Assembly: GCA_026391355.1 (NCBI GenBank)
Contig: JAPLDH010000022.1
Coordinates: 1 to 64,000, forward strand
Direction of reading: 5' to 3'
Length of the DNA: 64,000 nucleotides
DNA from: Bacteroidota bacterium
GTDB lineage: Bacteria > Bacteroidota > Bacteroidia > Bacteroidales > FEN-979
Shown here piece by piece: positions 41,636 to 49,327 of this stretch. The position numbers and the translations under genes were made by a program. The notes beneath the pieces were generated by a model that made no database searches, had not been told where the DNA came from, and worked only from the letters and a program-made list of their open reading frames with translations. Every line of letters starts with the position of its first letter. Position 1 is the stretch's first letter.

Positions 41636-41643
41636 TAATTTTG
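41636..41643 (+). promoter_or_regulatory. -7 box before the M20 amidohydrolase
   Basis: TAATTTTG matches TAnnTTTG and ends 25 bases before the ATG at 41669. Confidence 0.55.
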
Positions 41644-41668
41644 ACAGGTTATTAAGAAACCCGATTCG

Positions 41669-42865
41669 ATGCAAAACACCAAAACTGAAATTCAGAACCT
41701 GGCAAATAAGCTTTTCCCGGAAATGGTCAGTATCCGTCACCACTTCCATATGAACCCGGAATTATCAACAGAAGAATATCAGACTGCTGAGTTTATCTGT
41801 GAGAAGCTGGATGAAGCCGGAATCACATATTCAAAAAATATTGGAGGGACAGGAATTGTAGCCATTATTGAAGGGAAAAATCCGTTGTCAAAAAATATTG
41901 CTCTTCGTGCTGACATGGATGCCTTACCGGTAGTGGAAGAAAACGAAGTAGACTACAAATCGAAAATTTCCGGGAAGATGCATGCCTGCGGACATGATGT
42001 CCACATGACCTGCCTGCTCGGGGCCGGGATGATCCTGAATACATTGAAAGATCAGTTCAATGGCAGCATTAAGCTGATCTTCCAACCATCCGAAGAGACC
42101 TATCCCGGAGGCGCTATTAAGATGATCGGTGAAGGAGTTCTGAAAAACCCAAAAACTCAAACGGTGATCGGCCAGCATGTAACCAATGAGTTTGATGCAG
42201 GTAAGATTGGTGTCAGATCCGGCTTATACATGGCATCAACAGATGAGGTATTCCTGACGGTCAGGGGCAAGGGAGGTCATGCCGCCACCCCCGACCAGGT
42301 GATTGATCCGATCCTCATCGCATCCCATATTATTATTGCCATTCAGCAGATAGTCAGCAGAAATGCCAATCCCATTGTGCCTACTGTTGTTTCCTTTGGA
42401 AAGATCATCGGTGAAGGCAGGACCAATATTATTCCCGATGAAGTCCTGGTAGCAGGAACGATCCGTACCTTTGATGAATCCTGGCAGGTAAAAATCCATG
42501 AGAAGATTGCAAAACTCTCCTCTTCAATTGCTGAAGGAATGGGAGGAAGCTGCGAAACAAGGATCTCCCATGGGTATCCTGCACTTGTAAACGACGATCA
42601 ACTGACTGCAAAAATCAGGTCATGGGCCATAGACTATCTCGGAGAAAATAACGTTTTAAACCTGGAGAAAAGGATGACTGCAGAAGATTTTGCCTATTTC
42701 GCAAAGGAAGTTCCATCCTCATTTTACAGGCTCGGAACCCGGAACGAACAGGAAGGTAAGATTTCGAACCTTCATACTTCCACATTTGATATTGATGAAA
42801 ACAGTATCCTGACAGGGATGGGGTTTATGGCATACTCAGCCATCCGGTTTCTGACAGAAGGATGA
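41669..42865 (+). CDS. M20 family amidohydrolase (N-acyl amino acid / hippurate hydrolase type)
   Basis: A 398-aa di-metal hydrolase. The M20D motifs are visible: RHHFHMNPELSTEEYQTAEFI near residues 23-43, ALRADMDALPVVEENEVDYKS, KMHACGHDVHMTCLLGAG (metal ligands), FQPSEETYPGGA with the catalytic glutamate pair, and MTAEDFAYF near the C-terminus supplying a metal-binding glutamate. A dimerisation domain sits in the middle (FLTVRGKGGHAATPDQ). Members remove acyl groups from amino acids or split peptidoglycan-derived or auxin conjugates; the substrate cannot be predicted. There is no signal peptide, so it is cytoplasmic. Single gene with its own promoter box. Confidence 0.92.
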   Translation: MQNTKTEIQNLANKLFPEMVSIRHHFHMNPELSTEEYQTAEFICEKLDEAGITYSKNIGGTGIVAIIEGKNPLSKNIALRADMDALPVVEENEVDYKSKISGKMHACGHDVHMTCLLGAGMILNTLKDQFNGSIKLIFQPSEETYPGGAIKMIGEGVLKNPKTQTVIGQHVTNEFDAGKIGVRSGLYMASTDEVFLTVRGKGGHAATPDQVIDPILIASHIIIAIQQIVSRNANPIVPTVVSFGKIIGEGRTNIIPDEVLVAGTIRTFDESWQVKIHEKIAKLSSSIAEGMGGSCETRISHGYPALVNDDQLTAKIRSWAIDYLGENNVLNLEKRMTAEDFAYFAKEVPSSFYRLGTRNEQEGKISNLHTSTFDIDENSILTGMGFMAYSAIRFLTEG

Positions 42866-42979
42866 GGATCATGAGTCATTAAGGTTATTAAGGGAAAAGA
42901 TAATTAGATAAAATTTGATATAAAAATATAATAGAAATACAATAGAAATATTTTTCTCTGTCACTGTGTCACTTCTTCA

Positions 42980-43075
42980 ATGGTAAATAGTAAATGGTAA
43001 ATAGTAAATAGTAAATGGTAAATAGTAAATGGTCAATATTATTAGTTGTTAGTTGTTCACTGTTAGTTGTTCACT
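42980..43075. repeat. Heptamer arrays running into the TPR gene start
   Basis: Eight 7-bp units of ATGGTAA/ATAGTAA/ATGGTCA (42980-43035), five bases ATATT, then five units ATTAGTT, GTTAGTT, GTTCACT, GTTAGTT, GTTCACT (43041-43075). The sixth unit of the first array supplies the ATG of the TPR protein, and the second array encodes most of its signal peptide. Confidence 0.93.
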
Positions 43076-44895
43076 GCTTTGCCCAGGACCGTCCCGGGAA
43101 CAAGCCGCCGCTTCTGCCATTCCAGGTCAATCCCATACAGCAGACCACAGATGAACAGATGGCGATGCAATTTTTTCAGAACAGGGACTTTGATAAGGCG
43201 GTGGATATCTATGAAAGGTTATACGAGAAACAGCACGGAGCCTATTATTACTATTATTTCTATTGTCTGGTCGAGACCCGGACATTCGACAAAGCAGAAA
43301 AGCTGGTAAAATCAGCGAAAAAGGAAAACGGCGATGCACCGAGATACACGGTTGATCTTGGCTATATATATTTCAGGCAGGGTAACCAGGAAAAGGCCGT
43401 AAAATTATATGATGGAGCCCTGAAAGATCTGACAGCGAACCAGCAACAGATCCAGGAACTGGCAAATGCTTTTTTGAGCCGGATGGAGAATGAATATGCG
43501 ATCAAAACCTACCTCAGGGGAAGGCAGCTTTTAAAGAATACCTATCCGTTCAGCATGGAACTCGCCCCAATCTATGAAAGGATGGGCAATAATAAAGAGA
43601 TGATGGACGAGTACCTGAACCTCATCGAATTTAACCAGGGTTATCTGGGTTTTGTAGAAGATCACCTGCAGAGCAGCCTTGCGAATGATCCGGATGATCT
43701 TAAGAACGAAATCTTCAGGAAAACCATTTTATCAAAAGCACAGAAAGAGCCTGATAAATCCTGGTATGCTGAGTTGTTATGGTGGTATTCGGTGCAACAG
43801 AAGGATTTTGAGCTGGCATTGATACAGGCCAAATCACTCGACCGGCGGTTGAAGGAGAATGGCAACCGGGTGTTTCAACTGGCCCAGTTGTGTGTCTCAA
43901 ACAAAAGGTATGATGCTGCAATTGATGCCTATAAATACCTCATAGGAAAAGGGAAGGAATTCACTTTCTATGATGAAAGCGGTTATGAATTGCTGAATAC
44001 ACGGTACCTGAAAACGGTCAATGATCCGGTTCCTGTTCAGAAAGACCTTCTTTCGCTGGAAGATGAATTCATAATGGAGATCCGGGACAGGGGGATCAAT
44101 ACAAAAACCCTCCCGATGCTGAGGAATCTTGCACATCTTGAGGCTTTTTACCTGCAGAAAACAGATGAAGCGATCGACCAGCTTAATAAAGTGGTTGATA
44201 TTCCTGATATTCAACCCCAGTCAAGGGCAGAGTGCAAACTGGATCTTGCAGATATCCTTTTATTCACAAATGATGTATGGGAAGCCACATTACTCTACCA
44301 GCAGGTTTACCAGGATTATAAGAATGATGCCATCGGGCAGGAAGCAAAATTCAGAAATGCCCGGCTTTCTTACTACATTGGCGAATTCAAGTGGGCGCAG
44401 GCTCAACTCGATGTTCTGAAAGCAGCTACCGCAAAACTGATCGCAAACGACGCAATGGATCTTTCCTTGCTGATCAGTGAGAATTTTGATCCCGACAGTA
44501 GTACCATAGCGCTTGGTTTATATGCAAGGGCCGGTCTGCTGGATTACCGGAACAAGGAAGATCTGGCCTTGCAAACGCTCGATTCGATAACTGCAATCTT
44601 TAAGGAACACCCAATCCTCGACCAGGTTCTTTTCAAAGAAGCAAACATTAAGATCAAACAAGGGAAATTTCAGGATGCAGATACCCTCTTCGGAACCCTG
44701 GTCAGGAACTTTCCTGAAGATATTCTTACCGATGACGCATTATACAGCAGGGGAATGCTGAATGAGAACCAGTTGAAAGATACGCAGAAGGCCATGGCCT
44801 GTTACCAGGATTTACTGGTCAAATACCCGGGAAGTATTTTCGTCATTGATGCACGAAAGCGGTTCCGCACCTTGCGTGGAGATAAGATTCAATAA
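43015..44895 (+). CDS. Exported TPR protein with repeat-encoded signal peptide
   Basis: A 626-aa protein. The leader MVNSKWSILLVVSCSLLVVH followed by CFAQ is a good signal peptide, yet its ATG and roughly the first 20 codons come from tandem heptamer repeats. The mature protein is almost wholly alpha-helical and made of TPR-like pairs (for example AMQFFQNRDFDKAVDIYERLYE, YTVDLGYIYFRQGNQEKAVKLYDGALK, DDALYSRGMLNENQLKDTQKAMACYQDLL). It probably resides in the periplasm as a scaffold, perhaps for envelope assembly or secretion. The frame fits the downstream gene rsmA by only 10 bases, so the two may be cotranscribed. No better ATG exists downstream that would keep an export signal. Confidence 0.85.
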   Translation: MVNSKWSILLVVSCSLLVVHCFAQDRPGNKPPLLPFQVNPIQQTTDEQMAMQFFQNRDFDKAVDIYERLYEKQHGAYYYYYFYCLVETRTFDKAEKLVKSAKKENGDAPRYTVDLGYIYFRQGNQEKAVKLYDGALKDLTANQQQIQELANAFLSRMENEYAIKTYLRGRQLLKNTYPFSMELAPIYERMGNNKEMMDEYLNLIEFNQGYLGFVEDHLQSSLANDPDDLKNEIFRKTILSKAQKEPDKSWYAELLWWYSVQQKDFELALIQAKSLDRRLKENGNRVFQLAQLCVSNKRYDAAIDAYKYLIGKGKEFTFYDESGYELLNTRYLKTVNDPVPVQKDLLSLEDEFIMEIRDRGINTKTLPMLRNLAHLEAFYLQKTDEAIDQLNKVVDIPDIQPQSRAECKLDLADILLFTNDVWEATLLYQQVYQDYKNDAIGQEAKFRNARLSYYIGEFKWAQAQLDVLKAATAKLIANDAMDLSLLISENFDPDSSTIALGLYARAGLLDYRNKEDLALQTLDSITAIFKEHPILDQVLFKEANIKIKQGKFQDADTLFGTLVRNFPEDILTDDALYSRGMLNENQLKDTQKAMACYQDLLVKYPGSIFVIDARKRFRTLRGDKIQ

Positions 44896-44905
44896 TCCCG
44901 GTTCA

Positions 44906-45694
44906 ATGGTAAGACCCAAAAAGTTTCTTGGTCAGCATTTTCTCAACGATGAGAATATTGCCCGGAAAATCATCGGTTATCTTCCTGCAGGATATTCAAA
45001 TGTCGTCGAAGTTGGTGCCGGAATGGGAGTTCTTTCAAAATACCTGCTGGCAGATGATAGCCTGAACCCTCTTTTTTTTGAAGTAGATTATGAATCAATA
45101 AAATACCTGAAGGTTCACTATCCCGAAATTCAGGCAAAGTTGATCGAGGTTGATTTTCTCAGGTATGATCTGTCTCAGATCCCGGCACCATTCATCATAT
45201 GCGGAAATTTTCCATATAATATTTCCACCCAGATTCTTTTCAGGGTCCTTTCCTGCCGGAACCAGGTTCCTTTTTTATTGGGGATGTTTCAGAAAGAGGT
45301 GGCGGAACGGATTGCCTCCCCGCCGGGTTCCAAAAAATATGGAATCCTGAGCGTCCTCCTGAAAGCCTGGTATGATATTGAATACCTGTTTACGGTCAAT
45401 GAGTCTGTGTTTTATCCGCCTCCAAAGGTTAAATCAGCGGTGATCTGTCTAAGGAGAAATGAAACCGGTCAGATCGGGTGCAACGAAGAGCTGTTTTTCA
45501 AAGTAGTGAAAACCGCCTTTAACCAGCGAAGAAAAGTTCTGAGAAATGCGCTGAAGATGATGGTTCCGGCAGAAACCAGCCTTCCCGCTTCCCAGGATTC
45601 CCGGCGATTGGAATCTCTTCTGGCCAATCGCGCAGAACAGCTTTCGGTGGAAGATTTTGTTTTTCTGACGAATTGGATCGCAGCCTGTCCCTAA
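44906..45694 (+). CDS. rsmA: 16S rRNA dimethyladenosine transferase
   Basis: A 262-aa methyltransferase that dimethylates two adenines near the 3' end of 16S rRNA. The start is the ATG of MVRPKKFLGQHFLND, the standard RsmA opening. A longer frame overlaps the TPR gene and adds an unrelated leader. SAM-binding VVEVGAGMGVLSKYLL (about residues 32-47), the catalytic ICGNFPYNIS (about 103-112) and the C-terminal FNQRRKVLRNALK are all present. Single-copy housekeeping gene, useful for phylogeny. It follows the TPR gene closely. Confidence 0.95.
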   Translation: MVRPKKFLGQHFLNDENIARKIIGYLPAGYSNVVEVGAGMGVLSKYLLADDSLNPLFFEVDYESIKYLKVHYPEIQAKLIEVDFLRYDLSQIPAPFIICGNFPYNISTQILFRVLSCRNQVPFLLGMFQKEVAERIASPPGSKKYGILSVLLKAWYDIEYLFTVNESVFYPPPKVKSAVICLRRNETGQIGCNEELFFKVVKTAFNQRRKVLRNALKMMVPAETSLPASQDSRRLESLLANRAEQLSVEDFVFLTNWIAACP

Positions 45695-45714
45695 AACCTT
45701 CATGAAAAAATGTT

Positions 45715-45722
45715 TAATTTTG
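45715..45722 (+). promoter_or_regulatory. -7 box before the TMTC-like gene
   Basis: TAATTTTG lies 18 bases before the ATG at 45741, giving a short leader. Confidence 0.5.
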
Positions 45723-45740
45723 CCTAAAATTCGTCCCTGA

Positions 45741-47813
45741 ATGATTACTGCTAACCTTCCAAAACCAAAAGTAGTTGCGAAAAAGTCTGTCAGCACTGCA
45801 AAAGACAAACTGAAACCTACTAAACCTCATGGTTTCAAGCCTTCCGTCAAACCCTATAATGCAAAAAAAGCCAACAGGTATTTTGTCCTGTTCTTCTTCC
45901 TCCTTGCATTTGTTCTTTATGCAAATACAACATGGAACAAGTTTGCAGTTGATGATGAGTTTGTTACCGGACCTGATAATGGACTCGTAAACCAGGGGTT
46001 TAAAGCCATTCCGAAAATATTTTCGACCTTCTATGTTTCGCAGACAGGGAATATTGGGAGCCAGAATGCTGATTACAGACCTATCGTGAAACTGACATTC
46101 GCAATTGAATACCAGTTATGGGGAGAAAAACCGGGAGTAAGTCATGGGATCAATGTACTGATCTATTTCCTCCTTTCAACACTTTTGTTTTTTATCCTGA
46201 AACGGCTTTTAAAGAATTATAACATTCTGTTCCCTTTCCTGATCACTGTGTTGTTCATGATCCATCCGATCCATTCGGAGGTGGTAGCTAGTCTTAAGAA
46301 CCGCGATGAAATGCTTGCATTTATATGCGGTCTTGGTGCACTTTATTATATGCTGAAGTACGTTGAGGAGAAGAAAACGAAGTTTGTTATCTATTCGGTA
46401 CTGATATTTTGTGTAGGATATCTTTGCAAATCCTCCATTTCACCTTTCCTCGGTTTAATACCGCTGGTACTCTATTTCTTTACCGATACTCCCCCGAAAA
46501 AGCTGATCCCTGTTTTCCTGTTCATCTTGGCAGGAGTGATCCTGGCTTATTTTGTTCCGCGTTTATTCCTGCCCCATACCCAAAGGGTCAATTACTATAT
46601 TGAAAACCCCCTGTATTTTGAAAAGGGCATTTGGCTAAAGCTGGGTACAGGGTTTGTTTCCCTGCTTTTTTACCTGAAGATGCTGGTAAACCCCTATCCG
46701 TTAATATACTATTATGGATATAACACCATTCCCATTACCACACTCTGGAATTTCCGGGCGGCACTTTCATTCTTAATTTACGCTGTACTCTTTATTTATG
46801 CAACAATGAATATCAGGAAGAAAAGCCTTCTTTCATTTTCGATATTTTTCTATTTGGTGGCGATCTTCATGTACTCGAATATCCTTACACCTGTTGTCGG
46901 GATCGTTGCCGAAAGGTTCCTGTTTGTCGGTTCAATCGGTTTCTGCATAGCGCTCGTGTACCTCATCTTTCGCATTTTTCGTACAGAACCAAAGAGCCTG
47001 ACTATCGAACTGACGGACCGGATTAAGATTCTGAGCATCATCTTTCTTCTGGTCATTCCGAGCGCCTATTATGTGATCAAACGTAACCGGGCATGGAGAA
47101 ACCTTTATGATCTTACGGCAAGTGACCTGATGCACGGTAAAAAGTCAGCCAAGGTAAATATCCAGTTTGCCGGGCAGATGATGAACAGGGTTTATAAGGC
47201 GAAACCGGAAAGTCAGCTTGAAATGATTCAACGCTTCACTCCGGTAATCACATACTATTTCCAGAAGGGACTGAATATTTATCCCAGGAATTACCAGGCT
47301 TTGAACGACCTGGCATCGGTTTATGTCAATTTTGCAGAAAAACCCGATTCTTCGGCCATTTACCTGAGAAAAGCCATTGCAATGGAGCCAACCCTGCAAC
47401 CTGCCTGGGTTAACCTTGGCCTGGTTTACAGGAAACTTCATAAGTACGACAGTGCAACATACTGTTACCAAAGGATTCTGAAGGAAAATCCAAAAGAGCT
47501 GAAAGCATTGATTGCCTTAGCCAATATTAACAATGATTTAGGTAACTTTGCGGAAGCCTTGAAATATCTGCAGCAGGCGATTCAAAATGACCCTTCCTCC
47601 GACCTTCCATACCGGGCCCTCGGGAATTACTATATTACCAAGGGTGATACCTTATCTGCCATACAATATTGGATTAAAGCATCAGAGAAAAATCCTGCCT
47701 ACGATGTTTTTATGCAACTTAATTCCATGTACAGAGGGATCAGAAATATGGAAAAAGCCAACTATTATTATGAAAAGGCCATGGAACTGACAAGGAAGAA
47801 CAAGAAAAGATAA
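45741..47813 (+). CDS. TMTC-like membrane protein with C-terminal TPRs
   Basis: A 690-aa protein. After a basic cytoplasmic start of about 45 residues come ten or so membrane helices (about residues 50-450). The first loop has an acidic pattern (NKFAVDDEFVTGP) and YRPIVKLTFAIEYQLWGEKPGVSHGINVLIY, as in GT-C glycosyltransferases of the TMTC/PMT group. Conserved HPIHSEVVASLKNRDEML follows. The C-terminal part (about 510-690) holds four or five TPR units (PAWVNLGLVYRKLHKYDSATYCYQRIL, LANINNDLGNFAEALKYLQQAI). TMTC proteins O-mannosylate proteins in animals; bacterial relatives are uncharacterised. Protein glycosylation is known in Bacteroidota, so a role there is plausible but unproven. Heptamer repeats begin just after its stop. 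Confidence 0.83.
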   Translation: MITANLPKPKVVAKKSVSTAKDKLKPTKPHGFKPSVKPYNAKKANRYFVLFFFLLAFVLYANTTWNKFAVDDEFVTGPDNGLVNQGFKAIPKIFSTFYVSQTGNIGSQNADYRPIVKLTFAIEYQLWGEKPGVSHGINVLIYFLLSTLLFFILKRLLKNYNILFPFLITVLFMIHPIHSEVVASLKNRDEMLAFICGLGALYYMLKYVEEKKTKFVIYSVLIFCVGYLCKSSISPFLGLIPLVLYFFTDTPPKKLIPVFLFILAGVILAYFVPRLFLPHTQRVNYYIENPLYFEKGIWLKLGTGFVSLLFYLKMLVNPYPLIYYYGYNTIPITTLWNFRAALSFLIYAVLFIYATMNIRKKSLLSFSIFFYLVAIFMYSNILTPVVGIVAERFLFVGSIGFCIALVYLIFRIFRTEPKSLTIELTDRIKILSIIFLLVIPSAYYVIKRNRAWRNLYDLTASDLMHGKKSAKVNIQFAGQMMNRVYKAKPESQLEMIQRFTPVITYYFQKGLNIYPRNYQALNDLASVYVNFAEKPDSSAIYLRKAIAMEPTLQPAWVNLGLVYRKLHKYDSATYCYQRILKENPKELKALIALANINNDLGNFAEALKYLQQAIQNDPSSDLPYRALGNYYITKGDTLSAIQYWIKASEKNPAYDVFMQLNSMYRGIRNMEKANYYYEKAMELTRKNKKR

Positions 47814-47814
47814 T

Positions 47815-47868
47815 TGACCATTTACCATTGGCTATTTACAATTGTATTTACCAATGACTATTGACCAT
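47815..47868. repeat. Heptamer repeats (TTGACCA/TTTACCA family) after the TMTC-like gene
   Basis: Seven units of TTGACCA, TTTACCA, TTGGCTA, TTTACAA, ATGACTA and similar, with one 5-bp interruption. They are the reverse complement of the ATGGTAA/ATGGTCA family seen elsewhere and start 1 base after the stop codon. Confidence 0.88.
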
Positions 47869-47895
47869 TGAATTCGCCATTATCGGGAATTATTT

Positions 47896-48261
47896 TCAGG
47901 TTTTTATATTTTTATTCATTTTTGAAGTTTTAATGCTCGCAATGAAGATTAGCAGGAGTTCTCTGCATTCTTTTTTTAACTCTGCTAATTTCATTTCTTC
48001 AAGAAGTTGACACCTTCCTATTAGTTCCAACCAATAAAGCGTTTCATCGGTCTCTTCTTCCACGATTTTTAACTTATTGATGAAATCAGGTCGCGATTTT
48101 GCTAGATAAGCTGTCCTGTAATTTGCTCCTATTGAAGTTGCTGACCGCAATATCTGGTTTGAAATAACAACACTTACTTTGGTATTTGGTAAGTGTTCTA
48201 CCATGATGGTTGTTCTTTTGATGAAATCAAAGATCCTTTCAATTAGTACTTCCTTATCCAT
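47896..48261 (-). CDS. Four-helix-bundle protein (23S rRNA IVS-encoded family)
   Basis: About 121 aa, starting at MDKEVLIERIFDFIKR; a 17-codon upstream extension has no family similarity. The body has the typical VVISNQILRSATSIGANYRTAYLAKSRPDFINKLKIVEEETDETLYWLELI of the S23/four-helix-bundle family (TIGR02436). Members were first found in intervening sequences of 23S rRNA genes but are widespread free-standing genes, especially in Bacteroidota, and form pentamers. Function is unknown. Heptamer repeats lie on both sides of this gene, which fits the tendency of the family to sit in variable, repeat-rich spots. Confidence 0.9.
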   Translation of the reverse strand: MDKEVLIERIFDFIKRTTIMVEHLPNTKVSVVISNQILRSATSIGANYRTAYLAKSRPDFINKLKIVEEETDETLYWLELIGRCQLLEEMKLAELKKECRELLLIFIASIKTSKMNKNIKT

Positions 48262-48334
48262 TAGTTTCGTTTTTTTAAGTATTAATCTCCCAAAACAGAA
48301 AAGGTCATACAATTGTCAGCAACTTTTTTTCAAT

Positions 48335-48389
48335 CGTAAATGGTAAATGGTAAACGCAATGGTAAATAGTCAATGGTCAATGGTAAATT
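48335..48389. repeat. Heptamer repeats overlapping the end of the SGNH-like gene
   Basis: About eight units of ATGGTAA, ATAGTCA, ATGGTCA and variants, with one interruption. The last three units lie within the coding region of the minus-strand gene: its final codons and TGA stop (48372-48370) are built from the repeat. Confidence 0.88.
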
Positions 48390-49326
48390 GTTTGATCTTC
48401 AAACTAATGATCTTCACTCCGTCAGGGTTCACATGATCGGCATTGAAAAAATACTCAGGTTTCCCGTGGAATTCGTTTCTGAAATCAAAAACCTGGTAAT
48501 CGTCACAGTGTTTACGCGTAATATCAATAATTTCGCGATCAAGTTTATCGAGGTCTACCATCTTACGGGCATATTTTAAATATTCATCAGTCATGGGCAT
48601 CCGTAACAACATGAGGTGAATTTTATATTGTTTGCAAAGGGCAAGTATCTTACAGTAATATTTCGATTCCCCAAGAACTGATTTTTTAGAATAACTGGAA
48701 AGGTATGCTGTCGCTATTTCGAAGCCCAATGCTTCCCGATCTGGTTCTTTCGCAAAATTCTTGTAATTTCTGGCTGGAATGTATCCGTTTTTAATCTTAA
48801 GAAGGTCGACATTAATGAAAAGCAGCGACATATAAGCATATTTATAATTTCCCACATAGGAGCAAAAATTGCCGGTAAACCAATTCATAAAGTAACCAGG
48901 GTCGTGATTTTCAATTGCCATCTCATAATAATTCAGGTATTTTCGCCAATATCCATCAAATGACACATCTTTTTCGGTTCTTGGACTAAAATTTACGGGA
49001 TCGATGGAAAGGAAGATGTTTTCAGGCTTTTTATTTGTCTTTTTGAGGATATACTTTAATTTGTAATAGGTCTGTATGTAAGATTCCTTTGGCGTCATAT
49101 AACTGAAACCGTTACCAAGGATTTCCGGATTGACCCTGTCATGTGAATTGCCAAGCATCAGGTATTTCAGTGTATCTGAATAGGCTTCAAATTGGGCGTC
49201 CTGATTACGGCTCAACCGGAAATAGTACATCCAGTGATTGTAAACGGCATTCAGCGCCATATTCACCACTAAAACCAGGATGATAAAAGTACAGAATTTC
49301 GTAAAAAATTGTTTATTCCGGGTCAT
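48370..49326 (-). CDS. SGNH/DltD-like membrane-anchored protein partnered with MBOAT
   Basis: About 318 aa. It starts at MTRNKQFF, 1 base after the MBOAT stop; a longer frame would overlap that gene. An N-terminal membrane anchor (about residues 10-32) precedes an SGNH-hydrolase-like domain: LMLGNSHDRVNPEILG (block I serine at 67-70) and near the C-terminus FNADHVNPDGVKIIS (Asp-His pair). In alginate, teichoic acid and other polymer O-acetylation systems an MBOAT protein works with such a periplasmic SGNH partner that moves the acyl group to the glycan. The last residues (FTIDH) are encoded by tandem heptamers, so the native C-terminus may have been extended or replaced. Confidence 0.75.
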   Translation of the reverse strand: MTRNKQFFTKFCTFIILVLVVNMALNAVYNHWMYYFRLSRNQDAQFEAYSDTLKYLMLGNSHDRVNPEILGNGFSYMTPKESYIQTYYKLKYILKKTNKKPENIFLSIDPVNFSPRTEKDVSFDGYWRKYLNYYEMAIENHDPGYFMNWFTGNFCSYVGNYKYAYMSLLFINVDLLKIKNGYIPARNYKNFAKEPDREALGFEIATAYLSSYSKKSVLGESKYYCKILALCKQYKIHLMLLRMPMTDEYLKYARKMVDLDKLDREIIDITRKHCDDYQVFDFRNEFHGKPEYFFNADHVNPDGVKIISLKIKQFTIDH

Positions 49327-49327
49327 G

